Below the pieces are notes generated by a model. The model was not told the origin of the DNA. It saw nothing but the letters and a program-made list of their open reading frames with translations, and ran no database searches. The position numbers were made by a program, and so were the translations under genes. A stretch of 64,000 nt of DNA from Larix kaempferi (lineage: Eukaryota > Streptophyta > Pinopsida > Pinales > Pinaceae): assembly GCA_027924585.1 (NCBI GenBank), contig BSBM01000386.1:420001-484000 (forward strand), in the 5' to 3' direction. Shown here piece by piece: positions 35,601 to 47,828 of this stretch (position 1 is the first letter of the stretch; every line of letters starts with the position of its first letter).

Positions 35601-35769
35601 GGACAGCTGCAAAGCAGCAACAGAAGGAGTGAAGAGTGTGGAAATAAAGCTATCACATCATGAGATAACTTTGAAATTTTTAGAACCCACACAATGTAAT
35701 ATTATTTCTAAAGAGACTGACATGTGGGCCAATTTTATCTCTAGTCTGGAAAGGCCAGGTGGAAATTAA
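32662..35769 (+). pseudogene. Unknown two-part protein: globular N-terminal half, long coiled-coil half
   Basis: I do not recognise this gene. The likely start is MPKKSAKRKSKE, a basic N terminus. An in-frame methionine 16 codons upstream is possible. The first half has no known motif but contains PCSEFIGWILPHVDV, SDTKWERFSSFN, HGTMFNWENIISGIL and FYMSS, later SRAPSLMPKYATDFVVHKEA. From about 34080 the protein becomes Lys/Glu-rich and helical (EEKKQEEQREAAEKKE; RINELEARESAANQQAEYLQ), a coiled coil. A last globular block of 110 residues spans 35437-35769. Stops at 33079, 33388, 34121 and 34878 and at least three frame changes break it. Total length is about 1,035 codons. No zinc knuckle, protease or polymerase motif is visible. 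The layout parallels the minus-strand gene at 28894. Confidence 0.55.
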
Positions 35770-36632
35770 TATTTTGTAATTTATTATAATATTTTTGTGC
35801 AAACACTAGAGGACGAATTTTAGAAGTCCAAAAGTTAGGTCAGGTGAAACGAACAACCACATGAGGACAAATATTTTGTAATATAAATACAAGGTGAGGA
35901 ATACTAATGAAGGGACATTTTTCTAGTGAATGATATGCTGAAGCCATTTTGTAAATGAATTATTTCTTTGCTAATGAAAAAGGACTTATTCGTTGGGGAA
36001 AAGCTTGCACTGATGTTTGCCTAGAATGTTTGATTGCTGGAACAAAACTATTTCTTTTTCTACTTATATCATACTGTGAGATCTTTCTAATTATGTTGAA
36101 CTGTTTCAATGATGATGAATGGTTTCTTTATTTCATGCAAATGTTTATGTGTATCAGAGTAATAAATTGCTTTAATAAAATCAGAGCTATCTTTGATAAT
36201 TTCTGTTGGAAATGTGAATGTTTATTTTAATGGCTATCTATTAAATCTTCCTGGACATCTAAGCTTATTAATCTCACTTTAAATTTGTTCCCTGCAGGGA
36301 TAGGATAGTTAGTTTGGGTTAAGAATAATTGAATTGACAAGGTAGGTGTGGTAAGATGAGATTTAAGAACCTTCGCATCACTTGTGAGGCCCCTACCCAT
36401 GAGTTCCAACTTAAATTGCATTTAAATAGGGAACTTGCATTTCATTCCTTAATTTAAAATTACATAAACGGTGGACCCGACCATAACCAGTAAAGTATTT
36501 AAACAAACTTATTCACAGTAGCTGGACCGTAAACTGGACGGATTCCCTATACCAAACGGTGAACGATCTAATTAGGACTATTTGCCGAGGAGAATCCCTA
36601 CTGTCGATGCTAAGATTATCTGGGAATCAACA
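35770..36632 (+). other. 3' non-coding part of the 6.0-kb insertion
   Basis: A TATA-like AATATAAATACAAGG (about 35880) is followed by GGGACATTTTTC, resembling the GGGAAAAAGCCATTTTTG after the upstream TATA box. It may be a very diverged LTR counterpart. No coding signal is seen. Confidence 0.35.
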
Positions 36633-37012
36633 TAATAATACTATTTATTAAATAGGTAGGATAGTGTTTCGTGGTCCTAAAGTAAACATAAAACTGCTTC
36701 TAATTGACTAAGAGTTTATTTTCCTCGAACATAAGGAAACAATTTAATTATCCAAGACCTAAAGGCATCTTGCAAGAATGAAATCAGGTGGTATGGTTTT
36801 CCTTAAATAATGGTGATGAGACAACTCACATTTGAAGATAGCATTACAGTGATGGTTGTCTTCAATATAAGTTTGACCCCTAAGTAATAATATGTTTTAT
36901 CATCTTTGAAAAAAAATAACATAGTACTTTTAATAGACATATATAAAACTTACTTAATTTGATATGTTAACATATATTAATTTAAGAAATTTTAATTAAT
37001 TTATTAAATATA
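36633..37012. repeat. Composite repeat X, copy 2, right part
   Basis: This sequence matches 10450-10830 (CTATTTATTAAATAGG through TTAATAGACATATATAAAACT to AATATATAAAGATA), completing the repeat opened by the 6.0-kb insertion. Confidence 0.8.
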
Positions 37013-37090
37013 TAAAGATACCATGGCTTGGTTAAATCATTGGGGCATTGACAAAAATGACATTTTGCATAATATCAGTAATGCCAAAAA
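37013..37090 (+). pseudogene. Non-L1 LINE scrap, copy 2, upstream of the L1 insertion
   Basis: The frame reads MAWLNHWGIDKNDILHNIS, the same segment as at 24270 and 10841. The protein resumes after the L1 at 44277, so the L1 inserted into this copy. Confidence 0.7.
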
Positions 37091-37203
37091 GGATTGGTTG
37101 ATAATATCTTTCAAGTTGTATATTAACAGGAAAAAAAAAAAAATTTGACATGGGCGAGAGCTAGGGTTTTCTATAAGTCTACAACTGCGACTGAATCTCC
37201 TCC

Positions 37204-38500
37204 ATGACGTCAGTGAGGGGGGACTGTCCACCTTCTCCCCATTCTTTCAGCAACGTGGAGAGGCTTAAATATGCAGCTCCCTCCTCAAGATTCAAATCTC
37301 AATGGAAACCGCCAGACGGCAGGATCCCGTACAACGCTGTCAACTCAAGTTGCAACAAGGTCAAGAGGAAAGCGAAGGAGAATGGCGCATCCACCTCTCA
37401 TCCAAAGGTGGCTCAAGCATGGGAACCCGAAAAATGCATCACCCAGATTGTTGAAAGACCAAGATACGAGGTTGTTTCAAACCGCTTCGACGGATACAAG
37501 CAATACATGAAATACAATGCACTAATAGGCAATTTTTTGGGACTATGGCCCTCTAAGAGAGATCTTATCCATTGGATTAATACTTACTTGGTGGAAACCA
37601 AACGGACATTTTAAATTTTTCCTCGGCTCCAAGGGGATTTTCACAATGACTTCCCACAACCTTGAGGATCGATATCGAATATTTGAAAATGAACCATATT
37701 TCTACAACTCAGCGAGCCTCTTCCTATGAGATTGGACAGAAAAATTCAGCTCGAACAAGGAAGACTTTACCTACGCACCAGTATGGATCCGACTGTACTC
37801 TCTCCCGCTGGAATTCTCGCTGCCAAAAACTCTAGAAGGAATTGGAAACACACTTGGTAAGTTTGTCAAAATATCTAAGGCAACAAATATAGGACGATAT
37901 ACCTCATATGATCGAATTTTTGTATATTTTAACATATCACAGGCTCTCCCCGGAGAAATCTATCTCACACGGAATGATGAATATTGGATCCAAACCACCG
38001 ACTACGAGCACATACCTTTTCGATGCAGGAAATTCCATGTGCATGGAAATCTCTTTCGAGATTTCCCTCTGAACAATATGCCAAATCCCTCAAATCCAGA
38101 CCTGAATAGGGATAAGGAAAAATTCATTCTGGTTCAAGGTAGGAAAAGAAAAACCCACAAAAGGGTGGGAGGGACCACAGGAATGCATTTCGCTTCAAAG
38201 AACAAGTTTGAAAACCTCCCTTTCGATCCAAAGACAACCACAGAGAAGGATATAGAAGAGGGGGGAAAGGAAGAACCGCCATCAGAGGAAAAAAGAAAAT
38301 ATGAGGACAACCTGAACATGCAAATTGAACTAGTAATCGTCGAGGTCACTGAGAATCCCCACTTGGATCTTCTCTCCCAATCAAAGGAGGACATCCCCAT
38401 GGAAGATGGAGTGGATCTGGAATCAAAATATGATGAGAATGAATTACAGGACTCAATATGGAAAAAAAAATTGAAGCATGTCGTAAAAGATACTATTTGA
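37204..38500 (+). pseudogene. L1-like ORF1: DUF4283 and CCHC-type knuckle protein
   Basis: ORF1 proteins bind LINE RNA and are needed for retrotransposition in L1s. The start MTSVRGDCPPSPHSF is followed by a basic stretch (CNKVKRKAKENG) and AQAWEPEKC. DUF4283 follows: WINTYLVETKRTFKFFLGSK (about 37570-37630), NLEDRYRIFENEPYFYNSAS, APVWIRLYSLPLEFSLPKTL, GIGNTLGKFVKISKATNIGRY. Next is the knuckle region HIPFRCRKFHVHGNLFRDFP, in which the canonical CxxC...H...C is degraded to one Cys, and then an acidic and lysine-rich tail. One frameshift lies near 37612 and one stop near 37729. Otherwise the domain is well preserved. Confidence 0.8.
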
Positions 38501-38762
38501 CACTACCGATAGAGCAGGGCTCAAAGGTTCATAAGGTTTTCCTTAGCTCTCGGGCAGGGGAAGCAGCTTGCTCTAATTCGAATATGGGTATACCAAATCA
38601 TGGCTTCAGCAAGCCTATCAAGAAAACCCCTAAAACATAAAAAAAGGGAAGGAAATCCATTAAACAGTTGATTGAGGAATTTGGACATATAATGGTTAAC
38701 TTTAGCCAAATGGAGGCCCTCATGTGCACTTTTTCCCCCATTCCTCCCAAGCAGTTAACCCA

Positions 38763-41700
38763 ATGAAGATACAACCCTGGAACATAAGAGGACTCAACGG
38801 TAGGAGCAAACAAAGAATCCTACGAAAAATGGTTATGGAGGAACAACTAAAGATTCTTCTCCTGTAAGAGACCAAATGCACAGAAGAAGAATCTAAGTGT
38901 ATCCTTCCAAGATGCTGGAGGACTAGAGAAATTATAGCGACAGATGCTAGAGGCAATGTTGTGGGATTATCAATCCTCTGGAATCCAAGTACGATCAATA
39001 TCAACTCAGCTTTCTCGACCCCCTGGATGATCTCGATCTACTTGAGAGTTCTGGAATCAAAATTATATGATGCCTTGACTAATGTCTATGTGTCTTGAAT
39101 ACTTCAAGAAAATTTAGATTTCCTTCAAAATATTCAGCACTTAAAAGAGATATTGCAGGATTAATTCTAGATCCTAGCGGGTGACTTCAACATGATCCTC
39201 TCGTTAGATGAAAAATAGGGGGGGCATAAGAATTCTTGAAAAGGACAATGAAGCATTCATAAACACCATGGGGTCCCTCCAGTTAATCAATCTAAGAATG
39301 GCCAATGGAGTCCACACCTGGAGAAATCGATGAACACGGGATCCCAACATGTGGCCTACAGGTTGGATCATTTATTGGTCAGTGACACCCTTTTCATGTC
39401 TGTATTTTCCATTGAAGCCTCCATCATACCTCTTTATGGATCTAATCACTAGCTTATCAACCTATCTACTCATATAGGAGGCACAAATATCTACAAACCC
39501 TTTCACTTCAAGAAATTATGGTTGTCCAATAGATAATTTCAAGAAAACTATCACAGGTGGTGGGAGGAGTCTGTAATCCACAGAGGATCCCTCATGTACC
39601 ACTTCTAGTAGAAGCTCAAGAACTTCAAGCAGAAACTCAAGCATTGGAACAAAACCAATTTTGGCAACTTTTTCCAATCCCAAAGATAAATGGACACTCA
39701 AATGAAACAAACACAACAAGATATCATTGTAACCCTGGGGTGCATTCTATATCTTGTTGATAAAGAGCACCCTTTGGATCAACAAATCGAATAACACAAT
39801 GCTTAGGAGGAAGTCCTTCGGCATCAAAACTCTCAGGCTTATTGGCTCAAAGAAGGGGAGTACAGCACTAGGTTCTTCCATCAATCCACTGTTTAATGAT
39901 GACACACCAACCGCATTAATAATTTGAAGAATATTCAAGGGGAGGTAGTCATGGCTTGGAAAGACATTGAAAAGGAACTTGTTCACTTTTATAGGGATCT
40001 TATGACTAAGCCAAATGTTGATCGAGGGGTAGATATAAGAAGTATCACTCAACAAATCCCGTGCTTGGTTACCAGAGAGTGGAATGACACTCTGATGAGG
40101 GAAATATCTCAAGAAGAGGTTGATTCTTCAATGAAAGAAATGTCTCTTGGGAAATCGCCAAGCCCAGATGGCTTCACCATTGAATTTTTCCACACTTCTA
40201 GACTCTTATCTGAGAAGAGGTGTGGTAGCTAGTGGAAGACTCCAGAAGATCTCAAGATGTCCTCTCATCCCTAAATACGACCTATCTCTCTCTTATTCTG
40301 AAAGAAGACAAAGCAAAGGATACAAAGAACTTCAAGCTGATTGCACTCTACAATGTAATATACAAGCTCATCACCAAGGTCATTGCACTCTGTCTAAAAC
40401 CCCTCCTCCCGAATATCATATCGATGGACCAGACTAGTTATGTTGAAGGAAGGAAAATAATGGACAATGTCATCATGTCCCATGAAATATTTCACTCCCT
40501 TCAAGTCACACGAACCCCAAGTATTCTCATAAAGTTAGACCTCTCAAAATATTTTGACAATTTAAGCTGGAATTATATGAAAGAAGTCCTGAAGGCCTTT
40601 GTATTTGATAATCGTTGGATAAATTGGGTCATGAATCTTACCTCATTTGCTTTCTTTTCTATTTTCTTGAATGGTTTTCCCATGGAAAATTTCAACGCCA
40701 CCAAAGGAATCTACCAAGGTGTCCCCTTTCTCCCTTCTTATTCATTCTAATGGCATGAGGCCTCAGTAGGAAAATCAAATCATCTATCCTAGATGGATCC
40801 CTGACTAGTCTACCGTTGCATGGGCTGAACCCCCCTCCCTCCCACAACCAATTTGTAGACAATACTCTTATGATGGGAGTCCCCTCAGTCCAAGAGGCCA
40901 CTAGTATCCAAGCCATCCTCACGGACTTTAGTGAAGCCTCTAGCACCTCGATTAATAATACTAAGTCCAATATTTTTTTCTTCAACAAGCCTTTGATCAT
41001 TCAATGGCACGCTACCAAACTTATTGGCTTCTATAGGAGCACCCTTTCGTCGAAATACCTTGGAAAACCTTTGATTTACAATTCCCTCATGAACATCTCT
41101 TGGGAGGATCTCCTTTCCTCCTTGGAAAGGAATCTCTCATCTTAGACTTTCCGAACCCTAAACTTACCAAGCTGCATTACCCTTCTAAAATCAGTTCTGC
41201 AAGTTACCCCCTATACCTCTTCTCATCCTTGGCTTCCCAAAAAGTGGTTCTAAAATATATCCGCAACATTTAAAGAAATTTCCTCTAGTCAGGAGCCCGG
41301 GAAGAAAGGAAATGGGCTCTGATTAAATGGATGGACCTCTGCAAACCCAAAATCTCAGATGGACTGGGACTCCGAGATCCTGAAATGATGAATCAAGTTC
41401 TAAGTGCCAAAATTTGGTGGAGATGGGTCAAAAGACCCATTAACAGTTGGGAAAATTTATGGTGATCCAAGTACATGCACAACGTAGAGGACAATGATAT
41501 GATAAGAGGACATGGACAACAAGGGTCTCTTATTTGGAATGCATCCTGGAAACACTGGGATGCCATTGGCGATCACTGCTTCTGGGAGATATGCGACAGG
41601 AACTCTACACGCTTATGGACAGATTCATGGCAACAACTCCCCCATCTACAAGCAAAGAAAACTCTACAAGAGATATTTACAGGCATCGTTGATTCCCAAA

Positions 41701-43890
41701 ATCACTCAGTACTGCACTACTGGAAGGAGACAACTAGGGAGAGCCAGTGGCGAACTTGGAAAATCACAAATATGGAGTTGAACCTTCTTGAGCAAATAAA
41801 CATCTAGAACTGGGTTGACGAAATAGGAAGACAAGGGATAAGAATTAAGCAAGGACAAGATATATTGCATTGGGGATACTCTTAATCAAGTAATTTCATT
41901 GTGAAATAATGCTATCATCTAAAGTTTGGGGCATACCTTCTTAACAAGAAAATAATATGGGACGGAATTTGGAAAAGTGGCTATTGGCCCAAAATATGCT
42001 CTTTACTTTGGTTGGCAGGAAGAGGACGCATCCTCACTTGGGACAACCTCCAATGATGTGGGTTTATCGGGCCCTCATGCTGTCACTTATGCTCTCAAGG
42101 CATTGAAACTATAAATCACCTGTTGGATGGTTTCTCTTGTAGCTCGCAGATATGGGATCAGATGGCCACCCTAATGCGTCAAACTGATTGTCAAAGGCAG
42201 GATGTCATAGGCACACTAAAATCGTGGCGTACCAAGGCATACAAGAACCCGATCCTCAATAATATTTTTCAACTCCTTCTAGGCTTCAGTATGTCGGAAA
42301 TATGGAAGGAGTGGAACAGAAGAGTCTTCAAAGGTCTGAATCTCTCGCACCGGGAAGTCTAGAACAACATCAAGAGGCACATAACAGAAACAATTGTAAT
42401 CCTGCATTGGAAGAAAGGCGACTTTGAAGGTGAAGAGGGAAAGATATCGATACTAAATATTTGGATCTAATATCCTCCTCTCTTGGGAATTCCCAAGCCC
42501 CCTCTTCTTAATCCTATCAATGCTTCAGTCTGGATAGATGGCTTCATCAAACTCAACTTTGATGGAGCGTCCAAGGGAAACCCGAGGAAGGTTGGTTATG
42601 GAAGGGTTTTTAGAAACTCCATAGGAGAGATTCTCTATACCTATGTGAGATAATTGGGGACTGGCACCAACAACGTCGCTAAGATATGGGCTCTCCTCAC
42701 AAGTCTCAAAACTGCCTCCCACCAACGTTTCTCTTGATTAATCGTAGAGATTGATTCGAGGATTCTCATTGACATTCTTCGCCACCTTTAGAATGGCACT
42801 TCTCCTACCAATATTTCACCATTTGGAGACTCAAGAATTTGTTGGTTTCATTTGTTGACTTGTTGCATTACCAAACGTGCACCATAATCCCATCTCATGT
42901 CAGACATTTAGCTAACAAGGTAGCGGACTTTCTAGCCAACGTGGGCAGTGAATCCCCAAAATATGGTCTTGCTCAGGTGTGTCCTCTTGAGCATCAAACT
43001 CCAATATCTCTTTCATGTCAAGCCTTAGCTGAGCAAGATTGGAACATCCTAAATGGGGTGCTTAACAATCAAAGAGGATGCATTAATTGTGATGTAATGG
43101 GGCTAGATCAGCAAGATGATCCGGCTATCATCGAAGTGGTAGCTGCGACGTCAGTTGTTGGGCATATTAACTCCTTCCCCATCTACCATAGAGAAACATG
43201 ATTGGTCTGCACATGTGGTGTTATTGCGCAATCATGGATGCTCTCGATTCATGCACTGGGTTCTCCATCGTTCATATGGATGGCTGAGGTTTCATTTCTA
43301 CCTATTTTTCCCTGGGGTCTGGTTGGATTCTCACTGGTGCTCTCTACTATGATAGAATTATTTCTCCTTGGCGGTTTCAGACAAAGATGAAGAGTGTAGA
43401 GATAGTTTGTGACAGTGGTGGACTCTGCAGCATGGCTCGCGAGCGTCATCGTGCTCCCAACGGGTGCATTCATGGACGTCTTGACCGCTCTCAAGAGCAT
43501 AACAATGCAGGCATTGCTCACCACCTATCCACAATGACAAATACATTACTGATGCCAAGGAATACATGCAATCTAGAATATTGGAGCTCTGAGGCAGGGT
43601 TCAAATTCTTATTGGTTGGTGTGTTGGCATTGCTAATTTATACCACCTTCCTTCACCTCTTCTTGCCACCATTGGAGAGCCCGAGTGAATTCACTTCGAA
43701 TCTGACTCTGAATTTAGGAACGAGGTGCATCCTAAGGAGAGCGAGGTTCAAGCTACTTCAACTACTGCGGTCAAGGAGGAGATCCTGGTCTATACAGTGG
43801 CGAGCAAAGAAAAGATGGATGAAGCCATGACTAATAGCACCAGCAGCACCAAATGCAAGGCTACAAGAAACGTCAAGGAAGAGGGCGAGC
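38763..43890 (+). pseudogene. L1-like ORF2: endonuclease, reverse transcriptase, RNase H, coiled tail
   Basis: ORF2 nicks the target and reverse-transcribes the RNA. The apurinic-type endonuclease begins MKIQPWNIRGLNGRSKQRIL and shows ETKCTEEES, ILAGDFNMI and SIIPLYGSNH (the last normally SDH). The reverse transcriptase (about 40080-41150) has GKSPSPDGFTIEFF, DQTSYVEGRKIMDNVIMSHE, ILIKLDLSKYFDNLSW and FVDNTLMMG, where the catalytic FVDD has become FVDN. A zinc region reads CCHLCSQGIETINHLL (about 42080-42120). RNase H starts FIKLNFDGASKGNPRK (42545) and ends with LANKVADFLANVG (about 42915). A tail with YMQSRILELRGRVQIL follows to about 43890. Numerous stops and frameshifts disable it. Confidence 0.85.
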
Positions 43891-44276
43891 CTCCATCAAC
43901 CAAGCGTTGGGCACACCACGGCCCTGCCAAGTACTGTTTGTCTCTACCTGATTTTTTGACATTTTTCTTTTTTTACTAGATGGTTTTATTTTTTGTTTTC
44001 AGACGAATGTTTGCAGGCTCTTTCTCTGATATTAGAGCTCCTAGGATGCTCAGATTACATCAAACTTTTCTACCAAGTTTCATTGCAGTTTACAATAAGT
44101 CCCATATCTATCTATGTAATACTTCTAGTTTTTTTATTAAGGGTTGTTTTCTCTTTTTGAAAGGCCTGATGACACTTATTTCTATGTTATTTTCTCCTTA
44201 GGAGAGGCCTGACTATTCTGTAACTCTTGTAAAAAAAATTGTGCTATAATGTAAATACTAAATTAAAAAAAAAAAA

Positions 44277-44392
44277 TAGTGTCAAAAATATTATTACATC
44301 TAAGTTTAAAGAGTTAGAGGTTAAAAGAAAATTAAGATACTATAAAGAGGTCATTAACCCCAATCTGGAAGATCAGAAGTATCTCTCGGTAT
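44277..44392 (+). pseudogene. Non-L1 LINE scrap between L1 and the large copia element
   Basis: The frame KNIITSKFKELEVKRKLRYY followed by INPNLEDQKYLSVL continues the protein from 37090. It is cut after LSVL by the copia element and resumes at 59009. Confidence 0.8.
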
Positions 44393-45033
44393 TGTTGATG
44401 TATTTGTAAATTCGGAATGTATTTCATATATGTATATTGTATTCCTATAGAGATGTTATTATTCCTCTATACGGAAGTGTTTGTATTCCTATAGAGATGT
44501 TATTATTCCTCTATACGAAAGTGTCGTCATTTATATTGTAAGTGTCATAACTTATACTTGATGGGTTATTAGACCACCTTGTTGGGGTCGGCCCTGAATA
44601 AGTCATGTGGGTTAAAGGGTTATTAGACCACCCTATTGGGGGTCAGCCCTATCAGCATTATGTTATGTGGTTAAGTTAAGGCCGACCTAGTAAAGGTTAT
44701 TAGGCAAGTCAAGTCAAGTATAAATAGAGTGCGGGAGGCACTCTATTTGATCATTCACTTCTCACTCACACACTAATTGGAGAGTGGGGCACTAGTGGAG
44801 GAGGAGAAGCTGCTGCTAGGAGGACTATCTGTTGTACTTGGGTTGTATCATTGCTATATCTATCTCTGAGGAAGTTGCGGGGTTTTTCACCTTCTTGGTT
44901 TTCCCCAGTGAAACTCTGTGTCTCTTGTGTGCTTGCATTATTGTGTCCATGATTGATATGCTGTAGATATGTTGTACATGTTATTCTCTCAGTTAAGATC
45001 CTAGATCAAATTGAAATTTCTGAAAAACTAACA
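44393..45033 (+). repeat. 5' LTR of the large copia element
   Basis: It begins TGTTGATGTATTTG and ends AAAACTAACA. A 43-base unit (TGTATTCCTATAGAGATG core) is duplicated at 44441 and 44484. CAAGTATAAATAGAG near 44716 is a good TATA box. By eye the first 270 bases differ from the 3' LTR at ten positions, nine of them transitions. Confidence 0.95.
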
Positions 45034-45045
45034 TGGTATCAGAGC
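45034..45045 (+). promoter_or_regulatory. Primer-binding site (initiator tRNA-Met)
   Basis: TGGTATCAGAGC follows the LTR end without a gap and matches the canonical copia site exactly. Confidence 0.9.
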
Positions 45046-47828
45046 TAGCCTGAAAGAAGGCATGGTATGGCATTTATGACACTTGTTGCACTTGCGAAGC
45101 TAGGGCTTGATATAGAAAAAACCAGTCATCGCAGAACTTTCGCTATAAATTCATTTTGGAGAAGTTTCAAGATTTGAAAATCTTGCAGGTAGAATATAAG
45201 ATCCCCATGTACCTTGTGTCCGAAGGAGAGCCTCTAAATAGTTTTACTTTCAGATTTATGATCTATACAATATAGGATTTTTGCCTCTTCCAGATCTCAG
45301 TCATAAACAGGTGACCTAGGAAAAAAGGTCACAACTTGGGCTAGGAAGCTCCAAATGAAGTTTCGTAAAAATTGCAAGGTAGGGAACAGACTGTACTTTC
45401 ACAGGTCCTATTTTTAGAGGCCGAAATTGAACCAGTGACACGTGGCACTCCGTACAAGTTCACTCTCTTGTTTTATCCCATAAACAGGTCACGTTACGAA
45501 ACTTGGCATAACTCTCTCTCAGAGAATCCATTTGAGGTCAGACCTGTGGGGTTGGAAATACAATAGGTCAGGATACCACATGAAGAAGTTTCAGACCCTA
45601 TAGATCTGAAATTTCAGAGTTACACCAAAAACAATCAGGTGCATATTTCTGTCAAAACAGAATTGGATTTTGAGCACCTTCATTCATGGCTACAGGAATT
45701 TAGGGTTTCAGAGAAAGTTGGAATTTTTGTAATAAGAGACCATGGCTGGATGCTCCTCATCAAAATCAAAATTTAGATACCAAGATCGAATTTTTTGTTT
45801 GGGCAGAAGGTCGGGCTTGATCAAACCCTAGTTTGGGACTTTGATCGGAAAGGTGAAAAATTAGGGCTTCTGCAAAAAAGGAAATGTTTGAAATCTGTGA
45901 CCATAGCTGGAAGCTCCTTGGAAAAATTGAAGTTTAGAGCTTTGGATTAAACTATTTGGTTGGTTGAAGCTCCGGGAAACTAAAACCCTAATTCAGGGTC
46001 CTCCTAATGAATCTGGAAGATTAAAATCTAAATTTGAGGGGTGAAACTTTGCAGTTTTCAAATTCTGAGTATACCAGGTTGATTAGCTCATCAAGGCGCA
46101 TCTTTCTATCCTTTCAGAAGTTTGAAATTCAAAGTTTGAATTTTTAGGGTTTCCCTGACAAACCCTAATCCATCTCCAGATCCAGTTTCTGTAAATCAAG
46201 TGGACTCGGTTTATCCTATAAGAGAATGGATTGGTCACCTGCATAAGTGAATAAGTTCCAGTTTCATAGGGAGATGAGGCCAAGGACTTACATAAGAAGA
46301 TTACAAGCAATCTCGACAAGTATGACTTATCCAGGTATGTTTCGAGATCTGTTCATGATTAAGTTTATGGTATGTTTGTCTTCATTAAGATTAGTACAAT
46401 CTTGATTAATTTTAGACTTGTAGTATCACCTTAATAAAAATATGAATGCATGATAGAAGATATTCATTGATTAGGGATTTGACACTTATGATTGTACTAA
46501 TGCATTGTGGTGTTGTATGAGGTTTATGTTGTCCGCTAACATGAAAGGTTAATCAAGAAAGACAAATCATGTTCTAGTTCAAGAACATGTGACCATGGTG
46601 ATATGAAGACAAAGATTCATCCATTGTCATGGATCACATAGAAGATCTACTTACGAGGTATGTATAACTTGGTTCTATAATGGTTAACCTATGAGATATG
46701 CAGGTCACTAGCACAAGTCATTTAAGAAAACAAGAAGACATCATGTGGGTATGTTAGACATAACCAGCTAACATATTAATCCAAGTATGTTTTTCCTATA
46801 TCAAGTTAGAATCCTACCTTGTGATAGGATCTATTATATAAGTATACTTGGTATGATTGATAATGATTATTCATGAAGTTATAGGTTTGAGTAATCATGG
46901 GTTTAGGCATATTATGCTTCTTACTTTGATTGATGATATGACTAACCAGAAAATCCCTATGGTCAAATAGGAATATGCATGAGTAAAAGAAGTATTCCCT
47001 GAAAGCTTGAATACCAGTGTTTAAAATCTATGTTTGAAATGATCATGACTATACATGTTTCAGATTATTGTGTTTTGATAGTATTAATATTATACTAATG
47101 AATGTATGATTATGTATGAGATCTCAAGGATAACATAATAATGATACTAGTAAGCATGCATAGTGATCAAGGATGGATATAAGTTCAAAGGACAGGTAAT
47201 CCAGGAAGCAAAGATCAAGAAGGAGCACACTCCAGTAGTTCCTGCAAGGAAGCAAATATTGAGAGGGAGTCCACCCTACAAACAAACAAGATAAGTATTT
47301 GAATTGTCGTTTCTTGTATATTTGATTGTTTAGATAATACTGTTCAATGATGTATATACTTATGTTCCTAGACTTAGGTTGTGTATTATACATATTAGAA
47401 TAATTGCATTAATGAACATTACACTACTAATATGCATGCAATGGGTAAGTGGCCTATGGCACTGTACAACATTCCATTGCTACTTATCTAGAATGAAACC
47501 TCTTTGCTGACATGTTGGGAGTTGTGCACACTCTTAAAAATGTTCTGGTAGAGATTGGAAGGCATCTAGAAAGTTACGGGATGTGGATAAATGTTGTATT
47601 GAAGCATTGGCTAAGCTAATTGCATGATTGTATGACATATGTTCTTATGCATAATATTCTGTTATGAAAACTATGGGAAGTTTCTAATCATGCAATTGAA
47701 TTTGACTTGTAGGAAAGATCGTGTACAATCACCTACAAAAGAAGGACTACAACATTTGTTCCAACAACGAAGCTATCTATTGAAGATATTGAAGAATCCG
47801 AAGTTCCCAGGATCCGAGATACAGTAAT
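45046..47828 (+). other. Leader of the large copia element without recognisable gag, protease or integrase
   Basis: Open frames are short and resemble nothing known. Several intron-like boundaries are visible, for example TTATCCAG|GTATGTTTC (46334), CTTACGAG|GTATGTATA (46658) and ACTTGTAG|GAAAG (47711). A short open piece YKFKGQVIQEAKIKKEH lies near 47180. Related segments with GACCATGGCTGGATGCTCC occur at 45740 and 45900. Confidence 0.45.

Larger units (their letters stand above)
30586..36632 (+). mobile_element. Unclassified TG...CA insertion carrying a coiled-coil gene (6.0 kb)
   Basis: Comparison with copy 1 of repeat X shows that these 6,047 bases are extra. The ends are TGTTGCTGCTGC and GGAATCAACA, and TAATA stands on both sides (30581-30585 and 36633-36637), though inside a microsatellite. 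TG...CA ends with a 5-bp duplication fit an LTR-type integration. I could not find paired LTRs by eye, nor reverse transcriptase or integrase. The first 0.9 kb is G/C-richer with degenerate repeats, followed by a TATA box, a 1.1-kb leader and one long broken gene. Confidence 0.65.
37091..44276 (+). mobile_element. Near full-length L1-like LINE (7.2 kb) with poly(A) tail
   Basis: The element has a 5' UTR, ORF1 (DUF4283), ORF2 (endonuclease, reverse transcriptase, RNase H), a 3' UTR and an A-rich end (44264-44276). It split a non-L1 LINE frame. The flanks AGTAATGCCAAAAA and TAGTGTCAAAAA form an imperfect target duplication. Both ORFs are broken. The beginning matches the LINE at 10911 at the same junction, so the two loci descend from one composite. 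Confidence 0.85.
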
